From positions 9,804,137 through 9,868,136 of the forward strand of contig OX375872.1 of the NCBI GenBank assembly GCA_947359465.1: 64,000 nt of DNA. The letters are read 5' to 3'. The notes beneath the pieces are model-generated. The model saw nothing but the letters and a program-made list of their open reading frames with translations, was not told the DNA's origin and made no database searches. The stretch's first letter is position 1. Each line of letters opens with the position of its first letter. A program made the translations under genes and the position numbers. The stretch comes from Metellina segmentata (Eukaryota; Arthropoda; Arachnida; Araneae; Tetragnathidae). This document shows, piece by piece, positions 11,196-21,789 of the stretch.

Positions 11196-12057
11196 AGAGT
11201 CCCCGTAATAGGTCGTATACCGGAGTTTTCTTTCTTTCATTGACCTTTGAAAGATCCGAGTCACACTAACGGTTTCCATCTTTGCCGCGGATCCTGCAAA
11301 GTTACACTGACACACATGGTCAGTGTTTATAAGCTCAAAGGTATCCTTAGCCGTGCCCTGAAGCTTTTTACAAGACCTACAATATGATGACAGGACTTCG
11401 AAGTCAATAACTTTCTCTGTGTCTACAGATGTAACAGCCATTCAGTGATGTGCAACCTCTGCGTTGCCACGTCCCGTCCACAGACACTCCACATTCGTTG
11501 CTCTTCGTATTACGAACAATTTCATTTGCTGCTGTTTAAATTGAGTCTTCCGCAACTTCTTTTAAAACACGCAAAATTTTGTTTTCGTGTGCACTGTAAG
11601 AGTCTGGAAAGCTTTGGCAAATTCTTTGTAGCGCAAAACTTGTAAGCCGCAGAAGATCCTTCACCAATTTGTCGCATTGCATACACCAATCTTTTGTTTA
11701 CTTCAGGCTCCTTAACACATTTTTTAGATGATGCAAAAGCTGTCACATGTTTACAATTTCTGCATTTCAAAGCGAAAGGGGAGCATAATCCATACCTGGA
11801 ATCTTCAGTCAAATCTAATCCATGTGCAAAGCAATTAGGGCATGAAACCTCTAAGAAAATACTGAGCAATATTTCAAAGTCAATAATACGATTTCCAGTT
11901 CCTAAATCACTTAGTAGCTGAATATTGAAACAAGACGTTTCTAGTTTTAATAAACTGGCCGTCTCCACAGCATCGGCTTCAGAACTTTCGTTCAGTTTAT
12001 TAGTGAAACGATTTCCTTTAAATTGTGATTTTCTTTTTCTCCCTATACTTTAGCCAT

Positions 12058-12769
12058 TTTAGAGACGAAAATAATATTCAAAACTAAATGAATAACGTCG
12101 TCCGATTGAAAATACAGCAGTAGAAAACGTTGATCAACAAACAAATGTTCACGTGTTGTTCAAATTAAATCAAAACACAGCTTTACAATTCAGTTCTCTT
12201 TGTAAAATATTGTTGCCAGATTCCTTTCATAAAGTTTAAATGTTTAAAAAAACAATCATTCTCACTTTGTTAAATGTAATTTTGAAAACTTGAAAAACTA
12301 AGAAGCCATTGTTTCAAAAGTCAAAAAACGAAAAATCGATATCTTGACCCAAAACGATGTTTTATAGGTAGGCAGGCACCTTAATTTTATGGAAGACATT
12401 TTTATTCTGAGATCAAGAATTTTGGAAGCTGGAATTATGGAAAAACTTAGAGACAGGGAAACTTTTTCCGGTCTATACAATTCGAAGTTAACCCATCCAA
12501 TCTATTCATAAATCTACTAACTCCCCCACCTGATTTCGACAGATCTTTAAACCATGATATTCTAGGTACATTTCCTATGTGATTCTTCCAGCTTTATAAT
12601 TGACCTGTAACCAGTCCCAATTAAATCTTCCATCGGGACACGAAACCAAATAGAAAATATAAAGAACCCTATTAGTCAATCAAGTCCTTAAATCATATGC
12701 AATGCTTATTATATCCGTAAATGTCCCATAAAAATATGCGAATCCGTGTACACGATAAAACATTTTGGT
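12058..12769. other. Unassigned AT-rich stretch
   Basis: No gene or family was recognised. The left edge should include the 5' non-coding part of the Mutator-like element. Confidence 0.35.
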
Positions 12770-13760
12770 GTCAGTTGGGTTAAAAAAACGACCCTAGTGA
12801 CAAATGAAACGTATATTTTGATTTGTCACTGGTAATTTTTGCCACTATAATTTTGTTCCAAAGGTTCACATGCGTGACTTCAGGAACATTACAGAAGATC
12901 GAATTAGCAATCGAGTTGTAAAAGGCGATTTTAGCTCGACAAAAAAAAACCATGGATGGGTTGAAAAGGTAATGGTAATTTTAGTTAACGTCGTACTAGA
13001 GCAACACAACGGGCTATTGACGACGGTCCGGGATCAGTCCCTTAAGGGAAAGATCCTAGGACAACACCTCGTAATTTTGAACCACGGTCAGACGACGAAG
13101 TAACATCTGAGCGGGCACCCCACTCTCCAAACTTCCACACCAACCCAGCGTGAGGACTTTCGGCCACGACGGATTTAAGGTGCACCAGCCGCCTCTACAC
13201 CATACGCTTACAAACATCCATGCCCGGATTCGAACCAGGAACCTTCCGATCCACAGGCTAACACCTTAACCACTATACCGGTTGGTCGGCGGGTTGAAAA
13301 GGAAAAACTAAAGATCAACATGCGTGTAGCTCCAGGAACCAAGAAGTTACAAAAGTAGTTAACAAACAACTTTGCAAAAAGTGAACGCAGAGCGACAAAC
13401 CAACCCCACATTAGGATATCAAGATGACACAAATTTATACAAGTATTCAGTAGAAATATTAAACGCCTTTTATTTCGATTTGGTTCCCAAAACCCTGAAT
13501 GTGTGTTTGGACTAACAAACCCCGCATTGCTCATTCTAAACACATTCTCACATAGCAAAAAGTGACCGTAGGGCTACAAACGAAACCCAAACATTAGTCC
13601 AAGGTGAAACCAAAGATCTACACGTGTGAGCTCCAGGAACAAAGTATTTACAAAAGATCTAGCTGGCAAACGCACAACAAGTTTCTTTACAGCTACAAAC
13701 TAAACCCAAAGTTCGGTCTTTGAGGCACAACAAAAGATCCAACACAACCAAACAACCAAA
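12770..13760 (+). repeat. Degenerate roughly 290-bp tandem repeat
   Basis: The pattern CATGCGTG, TCCAGGAAC, TTACAAAAG and CTACAAACSAAACCC recurs at about 12.78-12.93, 13.31-13.41, 13.56-13.60 and 13.60-13.72 kb. An additional related block with TTTTATTTCGATTTGGTT occurs at 13469 and again at about 16.24 kb. The array is interrupted by the SINE at 12970-13290. Confidence 0.6.
12970..13290 (-). repeat. Full-length tRNA-derived SINE, head type I
   Basis: The flanking 12-bp direct repeat GGGTTGAAAAGG (12958-12969 and 13291-13302) marks a target-primed insertion. On the minus strand it begins GCCGACCAACCGGTATAGTG, with A box TATAGTGGTTAAGG and B box GGTTCGAATCC. The body has CACTCTCCAAACTTC (as seen on +), and the 3' end reads ACGTTAACTAAAATTACCAT. 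It has no poly(A), so mobilisation by a LINE recognising this tail is likely. This is the best reference copy of the family here. Confidence 0.92.
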
Positions 13761-14029
13761 GATCTATAGGGTTGTGACACATCCAAAGATCTATAGGGTC
13801 CTCCGGAAAGTTCTGCACGTTTTCAAATCGAAGCTAGCTTTGTTATTATTATTTTGCTACCGCTGATAAGGAGAGACCTCGATTGAAGACACACGTTTGA
13901 ATTCGGTCTTTTCTGCTTACACTGCATAATTATAGCATGTGTTGTGGAATAATTTTTGTTTCACTGCAGTGCTAAGTTCACATGAGACGCTTAAAACGCG
14001 CGTTTGACGATGCTAGTGAGATCCCGCTC

Positions 14030-14086
14030 TTCAAGGTCGCAAAGATAGAAACTTGAATTAGAGGAATAAAAATATATAATTGAATG
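14030..14086 (-). repeat. Fragment of fold-back element
   Basis: GCAAAGATAGAAACTTGAAT followed by TAG and AATAAAAA matches one arm of the fold-back element at 24036-24372. It abuts the target duplication of hAT-A copy 1. Confidence 0.6.
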
Positions 14087-14094
14087 GTAATATC

Positions 14095-15297
14095 TACGGC
14101 AACTTTTTGCAACAAATGCAACTTTTTTTCACACGTTCTACGCTTCATGTAAAGTATTAAAAACAAAATTCCTCCGACATGGAGTGTATTGTAAGTGAGT
14201 TATAACCGCAACATAAAGGCAACTTTCTACATAAATGCAACTTTTTGCATAGTTGCAACTTTTTACAATTTAGCTTAAAATTAATTTATATGAAATTACT
14301 ATTTCATTTTTTGCTCTCTGAATCAACCCTTCGATCACGTGTGTCTGATTTTGCGAACGCCGTAGTATTGCGAATCAAACAAGAAGTTCATGGAAAGAAG
14401 GTATTCGTCTTAACAGACGAAAGTGAAATAAATAGCAAGAAGTACTTTAACACATGCCGACCAACCGGTATAGTGGTTAAGGTGTTAGCCTCTAGATCGG
14501 AAGGTCCCCGGTTCGAATCCGGGTTCGGGCATGGATGTTTGTGAGCGTATACCAGCTCAGGTGTTGCTTCGTCATCTGAACATGGTGCAAAATTACGAAG
14601 TAATTGTTAGGAGCAATGATGGTCCTCCCACTGGGTGCTCCTTCACAAGTGGCCATCACTTCCAGCCTTGTAGAGGCCAATGACTTCGGTCAAATGTGCC
14701 CGCCGTTAGAAAAAAAAAAAAAAAAAACTTTAACACACTGGTTGGCACTCATGATAATCCAGAGCAAACTTGCTTAATCGACTGCAGAGTTTGCGAGGTG
14801 AGTTGCGATCATCAATATGTTGTTTTTTTGTAGACGACGTTTTAAAATCTCTGAATGCTGAGCGAAAGGATTTTGCGCTTCTGCTATCCGATATAGTATA
14901 TTATATGACTGCGGCTGGAATCACACTTAAGGCTTTATCCGCGATTGCTCCAAGTTACTTGAGTGGTACACTTGTTTCACACCTGCAGAAAAAGTCCAAT
15001 ATAACATTGTCAGACAACATCAGACTCTGTTGAGCGGAGTTTTTCAATGTTTAAGAAATTACTGACCAAGGATAGGACCAAGGATTCAACGACATCAACG
15101 TTCTTCTGTATTGAATGATGTACAAATAAATTTTGAATTATTTCATTTTTTGCTAATAATTTATTTTAGATTTTAGTGTATCAAAAATAAATGCAACTTT
15201 ATTTTCATAAATGCAACTTTATTTTCATAAATGCAACTTTAGGGAAAGATAAATGTAACTTTTCCCATTTTTTTACTGCAACATAAAAGTTGCCCTA
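14095..15297 (+). mobile_element. hAT-A copy 1, internally deleted, with SINE inside
   Basis: Ends are TACGGCAACTTTTTGCAACA on the left and the inverse of TAGGGCAACTTTTATGTTGC on the right. The 8-bp flanks GTAATATC (14087-14094) and GTAATAAC (15298-15305) match at 7 of 8 positions. Coding remnants on + are LSESTLRSRVSDFANAVVLR, VFVLTDESEINSKKYFNT (broken by the SINE) and DFALLLSDIVYYMTAAGITL. They are parts of a hAT transposase, shared with copy 3 at 24.85-25.2 kb. Compared with copy 3 it has lost the BED-finger region and most of the C-terminal domain. Confidence 0.9.
14455..14726 (+). repeat. tRNA-derived SINE with poly(A) tail, chimeric 3' end
   Basis: The 11-bp duplication ACTTTAACACA lies at 14444-14454 and 14727-14737. 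The head (TATAGTGGTTAAGG A box, GGTTCGAATCC B box) and the first part of the body match the type I SINE. After CAAAATTACGAAG the sequence changes to an unrelated 3' segment ending in about 18 A. The paralogous hAT-A copy at 24994-25004 shows the uninterrupted site. It is the clearest recent insertion in the window. Confidence 0.93.
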
Positions 15298-15305
15298 GTA
15301 ATAAC

Positions 15306-15912
15306 CTCGCTCGCCAAACGACCGTTGGCATGTGATTGATTCTTTGCTGAAACGAAATGACCTTTTTTGAAACGGCTCATTACTGGAAATGAGAAGTGGA
15401 TACTATACAAAGATGTTACAAGGAAAAGATTATAGGGTAAGCCAAATGAAACTCCCAAATAACATCGAGAGGAGGGTGTTAATGATTTGTGTATGGTGGG
15501 CCTACAAAGGAATTGTTATTTATGAATTGTTGCCACAAAATCAGACAATAAATGCGGAGAAATACTGTTCTCAAATTGCAGTATTAAAAGCAGAAATCGA
15601 AGCAAAAAGGCCAGAACTGACCAATCGTCGAGGTGTTGTCTTCCAGCATGACAATGCTCGGCCCCACATTTCGCTGAATGTCAGACAGACTTATTGAGTA
15701 TGACTGAGATGTTTTATGTTACCCCATATTCACCAGACCTTGGCCACTCAGATTTTAACCTCTTCAGGTCACTTCAAAATTCTTTGAACGGCTTGGAGTT
15801 CAATTCTTTGGAGACTGTCAAACAGCACCTCGATAATTTCTTTACAAATATGCCTAATGATTTTTTTAAAAAGGAATTTTCCAGCTGCCAGAAAGATGGC
15901 AAAAAGTCATAG
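15306..15912 (+). pseudogene. mariner transposase, C-terminal two thirds
   Basis: Motifs in order: LLKRND, LITGNEKWILYKDV, VLMICVWWAYKGIVIYELLP, TINAEKYCSQ, TNRRGVVFQHDNARPHISLN, then after a frameshift YSPDLGHSDFNLFRSLQNSL. This is a mariner-type D,D34D transposase. The first catalytic Asp (normally TGDEKW) is Asn here (TGNEKW). Frameshifts lie near 15.36 and 15.69 kb, so it is inactive. The N-terminus is missing; the fragment starts right at the target duplication of hAT-A copy 1, which probably interrupted it. AATAAA follows at about 15938. Confidence 0.88.
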
Positions 15913-15999
15913 AACGAAATGTGGCTTATGTGATTCAATAAAATTTTCTTATGTTTTTGTACTGCTCCGTTGGTATTTATCTTAAAAAACGCACAGAAC

Positions 16000-16349
16000 G
16001 TTCCGGATGATCTAATACATAAGTCAGCTCAGTAACGAAGTTCTTGATTGGAACTTGTGCCTTGAAACCCCAGCCAAATAATCAAACAAAAATACAGTTA
16101 CAAAAGATGTAACTAGCGATCTACCGCAGAACGATTAACCAAACACATCTGCAGAAAATCACGGCACAAATTAAAACATCACGGGAAGTGTAACGAGTGT
16201 ATGCATTCAAATCCGTTTCAGTAGAAATTAAATGCCTTTTATTTCGATTTGGTTTACAAAACCCTTAATGGGTGTTTAGAGTCAACCAAACAAATGCCCT
16301 GCATTGCTCATTCTACACACATCCTCCGCAAAAACCGAAAAGCAGAAAC
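16000..16349 (+). repeat. Diverged copy of the 13.4-kb repeat block
   Basis: The block with CCTTTTATTTCGATTTGGTT and then GCATTGCTCATTCTA (16.23-16.32 kb) repeats 13.46-13.55 kb. No gene is visible. Confidence 0.5.
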
Positions 16350-16850
16350 CATTTAACATCCTCCGGGCGACCGAAAGAAAGAGCTCCATCATCGATCCTT
16401 TAGAAATTTCTCATTTGCATTGTTATGAAGCTGTCTACACAATTTGACAATGCAACAAAGGCGAGTATCCCTTTTAAGTTCGCCGAACACTGCTGCGTGC
16501 TCCAGCTTCAGAGGCAAATTACGCAGCATTTTACATCATCGGAACGAAACGAATTAGCCCCCGGAATGTGTGAAACCAATCAATAAGCGATCAAAGAAAA
16601 AACATCCTTCCCTCATGACCTATTACCTTAATTAACTCTCCCAAATTAGCAATTAGATTGCAGCGCGTTACGAGTGCACTGACTCCCGCTTGCTATTGAC
16701 TGACGGACGGGTTGCTAGACGGGATGGAGATCGCGCCAAGGCTGTCGTTCCTTGGCGACCGAATCACCACAACTTTGGCTTCCTCGCTCACGCAGGTTTT
16801 CAGGGTTGCACGATCAAAGTGAGCTGCGGTAAAGAGAAAACTGGTAATGT
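16350..16850. promoter_or_regulatory. Candidate conserved non-coding block
   Basis: This is a higher-complexity stretch, matching no repeat family here. It contains an octamer overlapping a Sox-type site (ATTTGCATTGTTATG, 16413-16427), a TCF/LEF-type ATCAAAG (about 16590) and TAATTA/CAATTAG homeodomain-type sites near 16635-16655. Only motif content supports it; a regulatory role is inference. Confidence 0.25.
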
Positions 16851-16931
16851 AAACTTTTTTAGAATCGAATACTTCAAGTATCAAATTGCAATACATATGA
16901 AAAACACGACTAACCGAAAGAAAGAATCAGT

Positions 16932-16985
16932 CCACCGGACCGTCAATAATAGCTCTTGGTGTTGCTCCAGTGATTACAATATACC
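16932..16985 (+). repeat. SINE tail fragment
   Basis: CCGGACCGTCAATAATAGC then TTGGTGTTGCTCCAGTG is the last 50 bp of the SINE family. Confidence 0.55.
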
Positions 16986-16989
16986 AATG

Positions 16990-17744
16990 TGATTAAGAAT
17001 ATTTACTAGCCCATTTATACTGATACAGGAAAGAGAAGGAACTCAATCGGAGGTTCTCTTTGTACTCTACCTAGGATATAGAAGAAATTTCGGTTTTTAA
17101 AACGGTCTTCTGTAAATGATACAGGAGCAGTAATTCAAATATTAATTTAGGATTTTCTGGTCATTCACATAATACGTTACATTTATTTATACTTTTAGTA
17201 AAAATATACCACATTCTAGAGTAACTGTTCATTTGTATGTGAAAAAAGGAGAACCAAGAACACATTTTTGAACTTCTATCTTCAATTATAGATCATGTTC
17301 TACCCTTTTTTTGTTTAATCTTCTGATCGTCGCTTCATTTCCGAAGTGTAGTATTGCTCTTTCCCCGCTACACACTTAATAACTAAACAACTATATCAAT
17401 TGGTTCAAAGAACCCAAGGATTCGTCCAACCTTTGGAGAGATTCATTTGACCCATTCTGGCAGAATAGAATCAATTGCAAAGATTTTACTGGCCATTTCC
17501 TTTAAATAGAATCCTTTGACAGGTTTTTATTGACCATTTAATTGTAACAGTGTCATTTGAAAAGATTCTATTCTTTAAGAAGAGGCTTACTTTGGTATCG
17601 TTCGCTCTTTATTTAAAAAAAAAAAAAAAAAAAACACAGGCCCCTGTCTAATTAGCCCTCGTGTGAAATAAACTGACCGGTGAATGGCAAAACAAGTTGT
17701 ATCTTTTAAGGAATTAGTAATTTGAAAAAATTAGAACGGTGGAT
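16990..17744. repeat. Minisatellite fragment and A-run in AT-rich DNA
   Basis: 17460-17590 carries the GATTCTATT/AATAGAATC minisatellite also found at 23, 42, 43 and 47 kb. An A run of about 21 lies at 17613-17633. Nothing else is supported. Confidence 0.5.
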
Positions 17745-17930
17745 CACCAGATACGATGCAACAGGACCAAGATGGAAAGGGGTCGAATACAATGAAGCAG
17801 GACCAGGATGGAACGAGACCGGATACGATGGAACAGGACCGTATACAATAAAGCAAGACGGAATGAAATGAAACAGGACCGAATGAAATGGAAAGGGACA
17901 AGATACTATACGACAGGACTAGATATTAAG
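17745..17930 (+). repeat. Short minisatellite, AACAGGACC/GATACGATG unit
   Basis: Irregular units of about 20-25 bp built on ACAGGACC, GATACGATG and GAATGAAATG are repeated eight or so times. Not coding. Confidence 0.65.
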
Positions 17931-18642
17931 TTCTTGTTCTGAAGAACTAATGATGACCATCACGTATCTGATGAGACTTGTGGCAAATTCAGCTGGAACG
18001 TGGTCGATTTTTTCGACGGACTGAAAGCTGTACAATCGAATCGTAATTTGTATGCATCTTCTCTTTGAAACACGATCGAAGCTGCTAGGTTTAACGCAGG
18101 AGTAAGATGATTGTTCAATGAGACTTGTCTAATGAGATGGAGGGGGACATACAGCAAAAGCATCTAAACATTCCGAACGCGGGTATTAGTGCAGAATACA
18201 AGTACAAGAACACTGCTATCTGTTGTGGTTATGTTTTATAATGTTGTTGCAGAAAGATATGCATTTTAATTGTCTGATTAAACACCAGCCATTCAGCTAG
18301 GTAATGTTATCAAAACCCGTTTGTTACATTATCCGTATGTTAACAGTAAAAGTTCGTGCCCACGTTTTAAAACATTAAGGCAACAAGTACCACATCGATT
18401 TTTCAGAAGTTTTCGTTTTTTGAGTTGGCAAATAATGAAAATTTTCTAAATTTGGGTCTTATAGCAGATGGTGCTGGATATTTATTTCCCTTTATTAGAA
18501 CAATCATATTATTCTGTTTCCTGCCTTTCTTTATGGTGCTGTCTTACTATACTGTGAATCTGCAAAATTACGTTTCGGTAATAATGGAGAGGAAGAACAA
18601 TAAGAATTTAAAATGAATAAAAACCTGATTTACATCACATTT
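17931..18642. other. Unassigned stretch
   Basis: No gene or repeat family recognised. The small open frame at 18425-18616 has hydrophobic residues but no supporting features. Confidence 0.35.
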
Positions 18643-18646
18643 TTAA

Positions 18647-19760
18647 CCCTCCTGGTGGTTGTCTTGACATTTCGTCTTCAGATCAGATCTTAATGGACGA
18701 GATAGCATGTTATTAGAAGAATAGCCAGCTCTTGATCTCGTCATCATAAAAAATACCTTGAAGGCATGGTATCTTGTCATCAGCAAAATTGGTTCAATCT
18801 TGTGCACAAGATGTCCCGTTGTCAGCAAAATTAACTCAATCCTGATGGACAAGATATCACGTCATCAGCAAAATTGGTCCGATCTTGACGGACAAGATAT
18901 CTCTTTATGAGTAGAGAAACTTTTTTGTTGCAGTATAAATGGGAAAAGTTGCATTTAAGGGAATAAAGTTGCATTAATTTTTGATACACTGAAATCTATA
19001 ATAAATTATTCGTAAAAAATGAAAAAATGAATTTATTGACAATTTTAGTCGTGTACAAAAGTATTACAGTACAGAGTCCCAAATCCGGAATCCTCCGGAC
19101 CTCGGCCATTTGTACTGGCCGATTCTTGGCCAGTAATTTCTTTAACATTGAAAAACTGCGCTCAACAGACTGACGTTGCCAGATATTGTTGCAGTAGCAA
19201 ATAATGACTTGGAGTTAAATCGTCTCGGAAAAGGTGTAGCAATAATCATCAGGTCGTTATTCTTTTTCAATCGTTTTTTTAGATACGTTTTAAGGTTACA
19301 AGGATATAATAAAATCAATCGATCTGATATCTTCATTTGCTATTTCGATGTTGTACTCTTTCGATTCCGATTTTTCTACGAGACGAATCAAACATTCGTA
19401 GCTGTTTTTGATTTTCAGCAAACACTTTGGCAGCTCTTGGTGAACGAAAATGTGCGTACCAATCATCTGCATTGTTTTATGTATATATGTATAATTATTA
19501 TTTGAATTTTAACAATGAAATAGTATTTTTTTTATTTAATTTTAAGCTAAATTTTAAAAAGTGGCAGATGGTTGCATTTTTAATGCAGTTATAACTCACT
19601 TACCATACATCCCAAGTAGGAGGAATTTTGGTTTTAGCATTTTACATGCAGCGTAGAGCGTGTGAAAAAAAGTTGCATTTGTTGTAAAAGGTTGTCCTAG
19701 CTATGAGTAAAATTGATCCAATTTTGATGGACAAGATACTTTGTCGAAAACACTGGAGAG
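18647..19760 (+). mobile_element. piggyBac-like MITE interrupted by hAT-A copy 2
   Basis: The left end TTAA then CCCTCCTGGTGGTTGTCTTG begins at 18643. The MITE interior with repeated GACAAGATATC/CGTCATCAGCAAAATTG runs to 18911. It resumes at 19700 with GAGTAAAATTGATCCAATTT and GTCGAAAACACTGGAGAG. The right TTAA has decayed. The intervening segment is a hAT-A copy, so the MITE is older than that hAT insertion. Confidence 0.85.
18912..19699 (-). mobile_element. hAT-A copy 2 (788 bp)
   Basis: The left end TAGAGAAACTTTTTTGTTGC and right end GGTTGTCCTA match the hAT-A termini. The 8-bp flanks TTTATGAG (18904-18911) and GCTATGAG (19700-19707) agree at 6 positions. The minus strand encodes CNLKTYLKKRLKKNNDL and SKSLFATATISGNVSL, the C-terminal part of the hAT-A transposase. 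All upstream domains are deleted. Confidence 0.88.
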
Positions 19761-20491
19761 TAACTTGAGCGCACATGTTGGCCATGACAGACAATCCTAC
19801 GTATATTTTCTTTATTCTCATCAATGGCAATAGCTACACATCTCGCTTTTTCTACCATCATGTATACATGGTCCTATTCAATAATCATACAAAACTTTAG
19901 TAGAGCGTGCTTTTTGGATGCTTATATAGGGCTTTATTACCTTTGGGCCTAAGAGACCCAACCTGTATGCTGGGGTAAGGTTTTAGCAAACTATTTTATC
20001 TTTAATAAATTGTTTTAGGTTTTTATATTTATAAGCTACTGTATAATAGCCATTATTAAGTCCCGGACTTTCAGGTTTCCAAAACTTCGATTATGTTTTT
20101 CAACTTATGTTTTCTGTTTTTAATGGCTAGTTTAGATTTTTTAGGTTCCAACGAAAATATAACTTTAGATAGTCATGCAAGATTAACGGACTTTTTTTGT
20201 GGATATAATTTCAATTTTTAAACCACCTAGTTATTTTTAGATAACTTTATAAAATTCGCAATTTGTCCCTAAGATTTACTAGAATGACAACCAACTGTAC
20301 GATTTTAATTTGATTGATTGCCTAAGAATAACTAAACAAATCAAACAAGTCCAGGATTTACGATAACAGTTAGAGCTGTTTTTCTAAATGGAGGAAATAT
20401 TGGCCAATTCCTAATCTTGTCTCTGTTAAGCGAATAAAAATTTGGATCTAGCATCTGAAACAGAAGACAGATAGAATTCTCTATTGGATTA
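19761..20491. other. Unassigned AT-rich stretch
   Basis: I see no gene, known repeat or distinctive motif in this segment. Confidence 0.35.
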
Positions 20492-20770
20492 GGGCCGCGG
20501 TTAGAAGAATAACGGATTAGCAATCGGAAGGTTGCGAGTACGAATCCAACCAAAGACAGTCATGTACAAAGAGGCCTGGTGCACGTCAAATCTGTCCTGG
20601 CCTGAAATGTCGTCATGTTGGTATGGAATAGAAGTTTGGGGAATGTGACCTCGTTATCTGACCGTGGTTCAAAATGACGTTGTGTTGTCCTCGGATCTTT
20701 CCCTTAGGGTTTGATCCCGGACCGTCGCCAATAGCCAATTGTATTGCTCCAGTGGGACGTTAATTATAAA
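20492..20770 (+). repeat. Near full-length SINE, head type II
   Basis: The head GGGCCGCGGTTAGAAGAATA with a decayed B box (GAGTACGAATCCAACC) is followed by the shared body (GTGGTTCAAAATGACG, GGATCTTTCCC) and tail GTATTGCTCCAGTGGGACGT. Target duplications are no longer evident. Confidence 0.8.
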
Positions 20771-21080
20771 CCCACCTGCCTTCCTGAAAGAACCACACGC
20801 TCAACAAAGCATAGTATGAGGGGAAATTTTGATTTGATGAATTTGGATGCCAGTCCACATGGATCGTTTCCATCAAGAACTCTGGATGCATTCTCAATTC
20901 CATGTTTTCAAGTCAGGGTTTCTTGCTAGGACAGCCTCTGACTTTTCCGTCTTAATGGCTCAAAAGATTCCCTTTGCTTTCTCATCAAATCTTTCGCTAC
21001 GATCAGTGCCAATGCTGCTCCCTCCAATCCGGTAATGAAAGAGTTGCTGTTATGTAATTTTACGAAAGCTATTTAAAGCA

Positions 21081-21350
21081 CTAGACACTGCGTGGCTAGC
21101 CCGTCGTTGCCCGTACCAGTTGCTTTTGTGGAGTTATTGGGAATTGTATAACTGTATATTGTATAACCAATTGGGAATTCGTAGCCTATTGGATAACAGC
21201 CATCATGGATTCCCAATTGGTTTGCTTCCCAAACCAATACCACGGGCAACGAGGTGATGGTCTCGTCACTGTCAAATTCGACAAAATTCGAGTTGCAAAG
21301 AGATCCAATCAGCGTGACGTTACGATCTCTTTCGAAAATATAAATATTTA
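21081..21350 (-). mobile_element. Helitron-like 3' end
   Basis: On the minus strand the sequence ACGGGCAACGACGGGCTAGC leads to a terminal CTAG followed by T (CTAG at 21081-21084), in line with the CTRR-T ends of Helitrons. The inner part (ATCCAATAGGCTACGAATTC read on minus) matches 62.63-62.66 kb. The 5' end is missing. Confidence 0.5.
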
Positions 21351-21789
21351 ATTGAAAAATTATTTATTAATAGAAAATCAAGGTCTCTTCAAACGTCAAC
21401 AAAGGCAGGCAATTGCAGAATTTTTACCTAATTGATCGCCTGTTAAATTAGAAATGGTGTTACTTTCTTTAGAGATGTTTTAACTCGCATAAACTCATTT
21501 TTTTCAATAGTAACCCATGCATTTTATACTACAGCACACATTTCATCTTTTTTAAGGCATTGACATCAAAGTTTTAATTCTGCATTATTTGTATAATAAC
21601 TTATTCTTGTTTCTTATGCCTACACTGGCAGCCCAGAGGAGCGCCAGGCCCGTCGAGGACGGCAAGAGGGTGCGCCTTCCATGTTATTGAGACCCATTGG
21701 GAGGAAGTCCAACTTTGCTCGACATACATGACACATCCGTTTTACAGGAAGGTCCCTTTCATACATTCATTCACACATATCGTAATTTA
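21351..21789. other. Unassigned stretch
   Basis: Nothing recognised. A G+C-richer patch at 21630-21680 is too short to interpret. Confidence 0.3.

Larger units (their letters stand above)
8506..12057 (-). pseudogene. Mutator-like transposase, split by a nested element
   Basis: Read on the minus strand from ATG at 12057, the pieces are in family order. First comes an N-terminal basic segment (IGRKRKSQFKGNRF), then GNRIIDFEILLSIFLEVSCP and the cysteine pairs CPNC/CRNC (11.97-11.6 kb). Next is CGVSVDGTWQRRGCTSLNG with the first catalytic Asp in DGTW (about 11.45-11.5 kb), then SSYCRSCKKL and RKLRYTTYYGDS. After the insertion come DAYGKNSVSKLEWIGHIQKR, LTDVFIDRLQNYYE, ESSWCFHQ, CLHGKTQNATECLNGVIW and LKTVKLGAYDAVVQFNNG. 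This is the Mutator-like transposase domain common in arthropod genomes. Stops or frameshifts occur after MAKV and after RKLK, and elsewhere. A 1.9-kb TIR element (9314-11195) separates the halves. The last 227 codons are still open. Confidence 0.88.

Noticed and set aside
13220..13290. tRNA gene (A and B boxes, minus strand)
   Set aside because: The head is joined to a SINE body and has target duplications around the whole unit; the acceptor stem does not close.
14455..14530. tRNA gene on +
   Set aside because: Same type I SINE head; flanking duplication and A tail enclose a longer unit.
15480..15500. Loss of a catalytic Asp at ICVWWAYKG in the mariner
   Set aside because: The Asp of WWDYKG is not the DDE/D catalytic residue; the catalytic one is in TGDEKW, which reads TGNEKW here.
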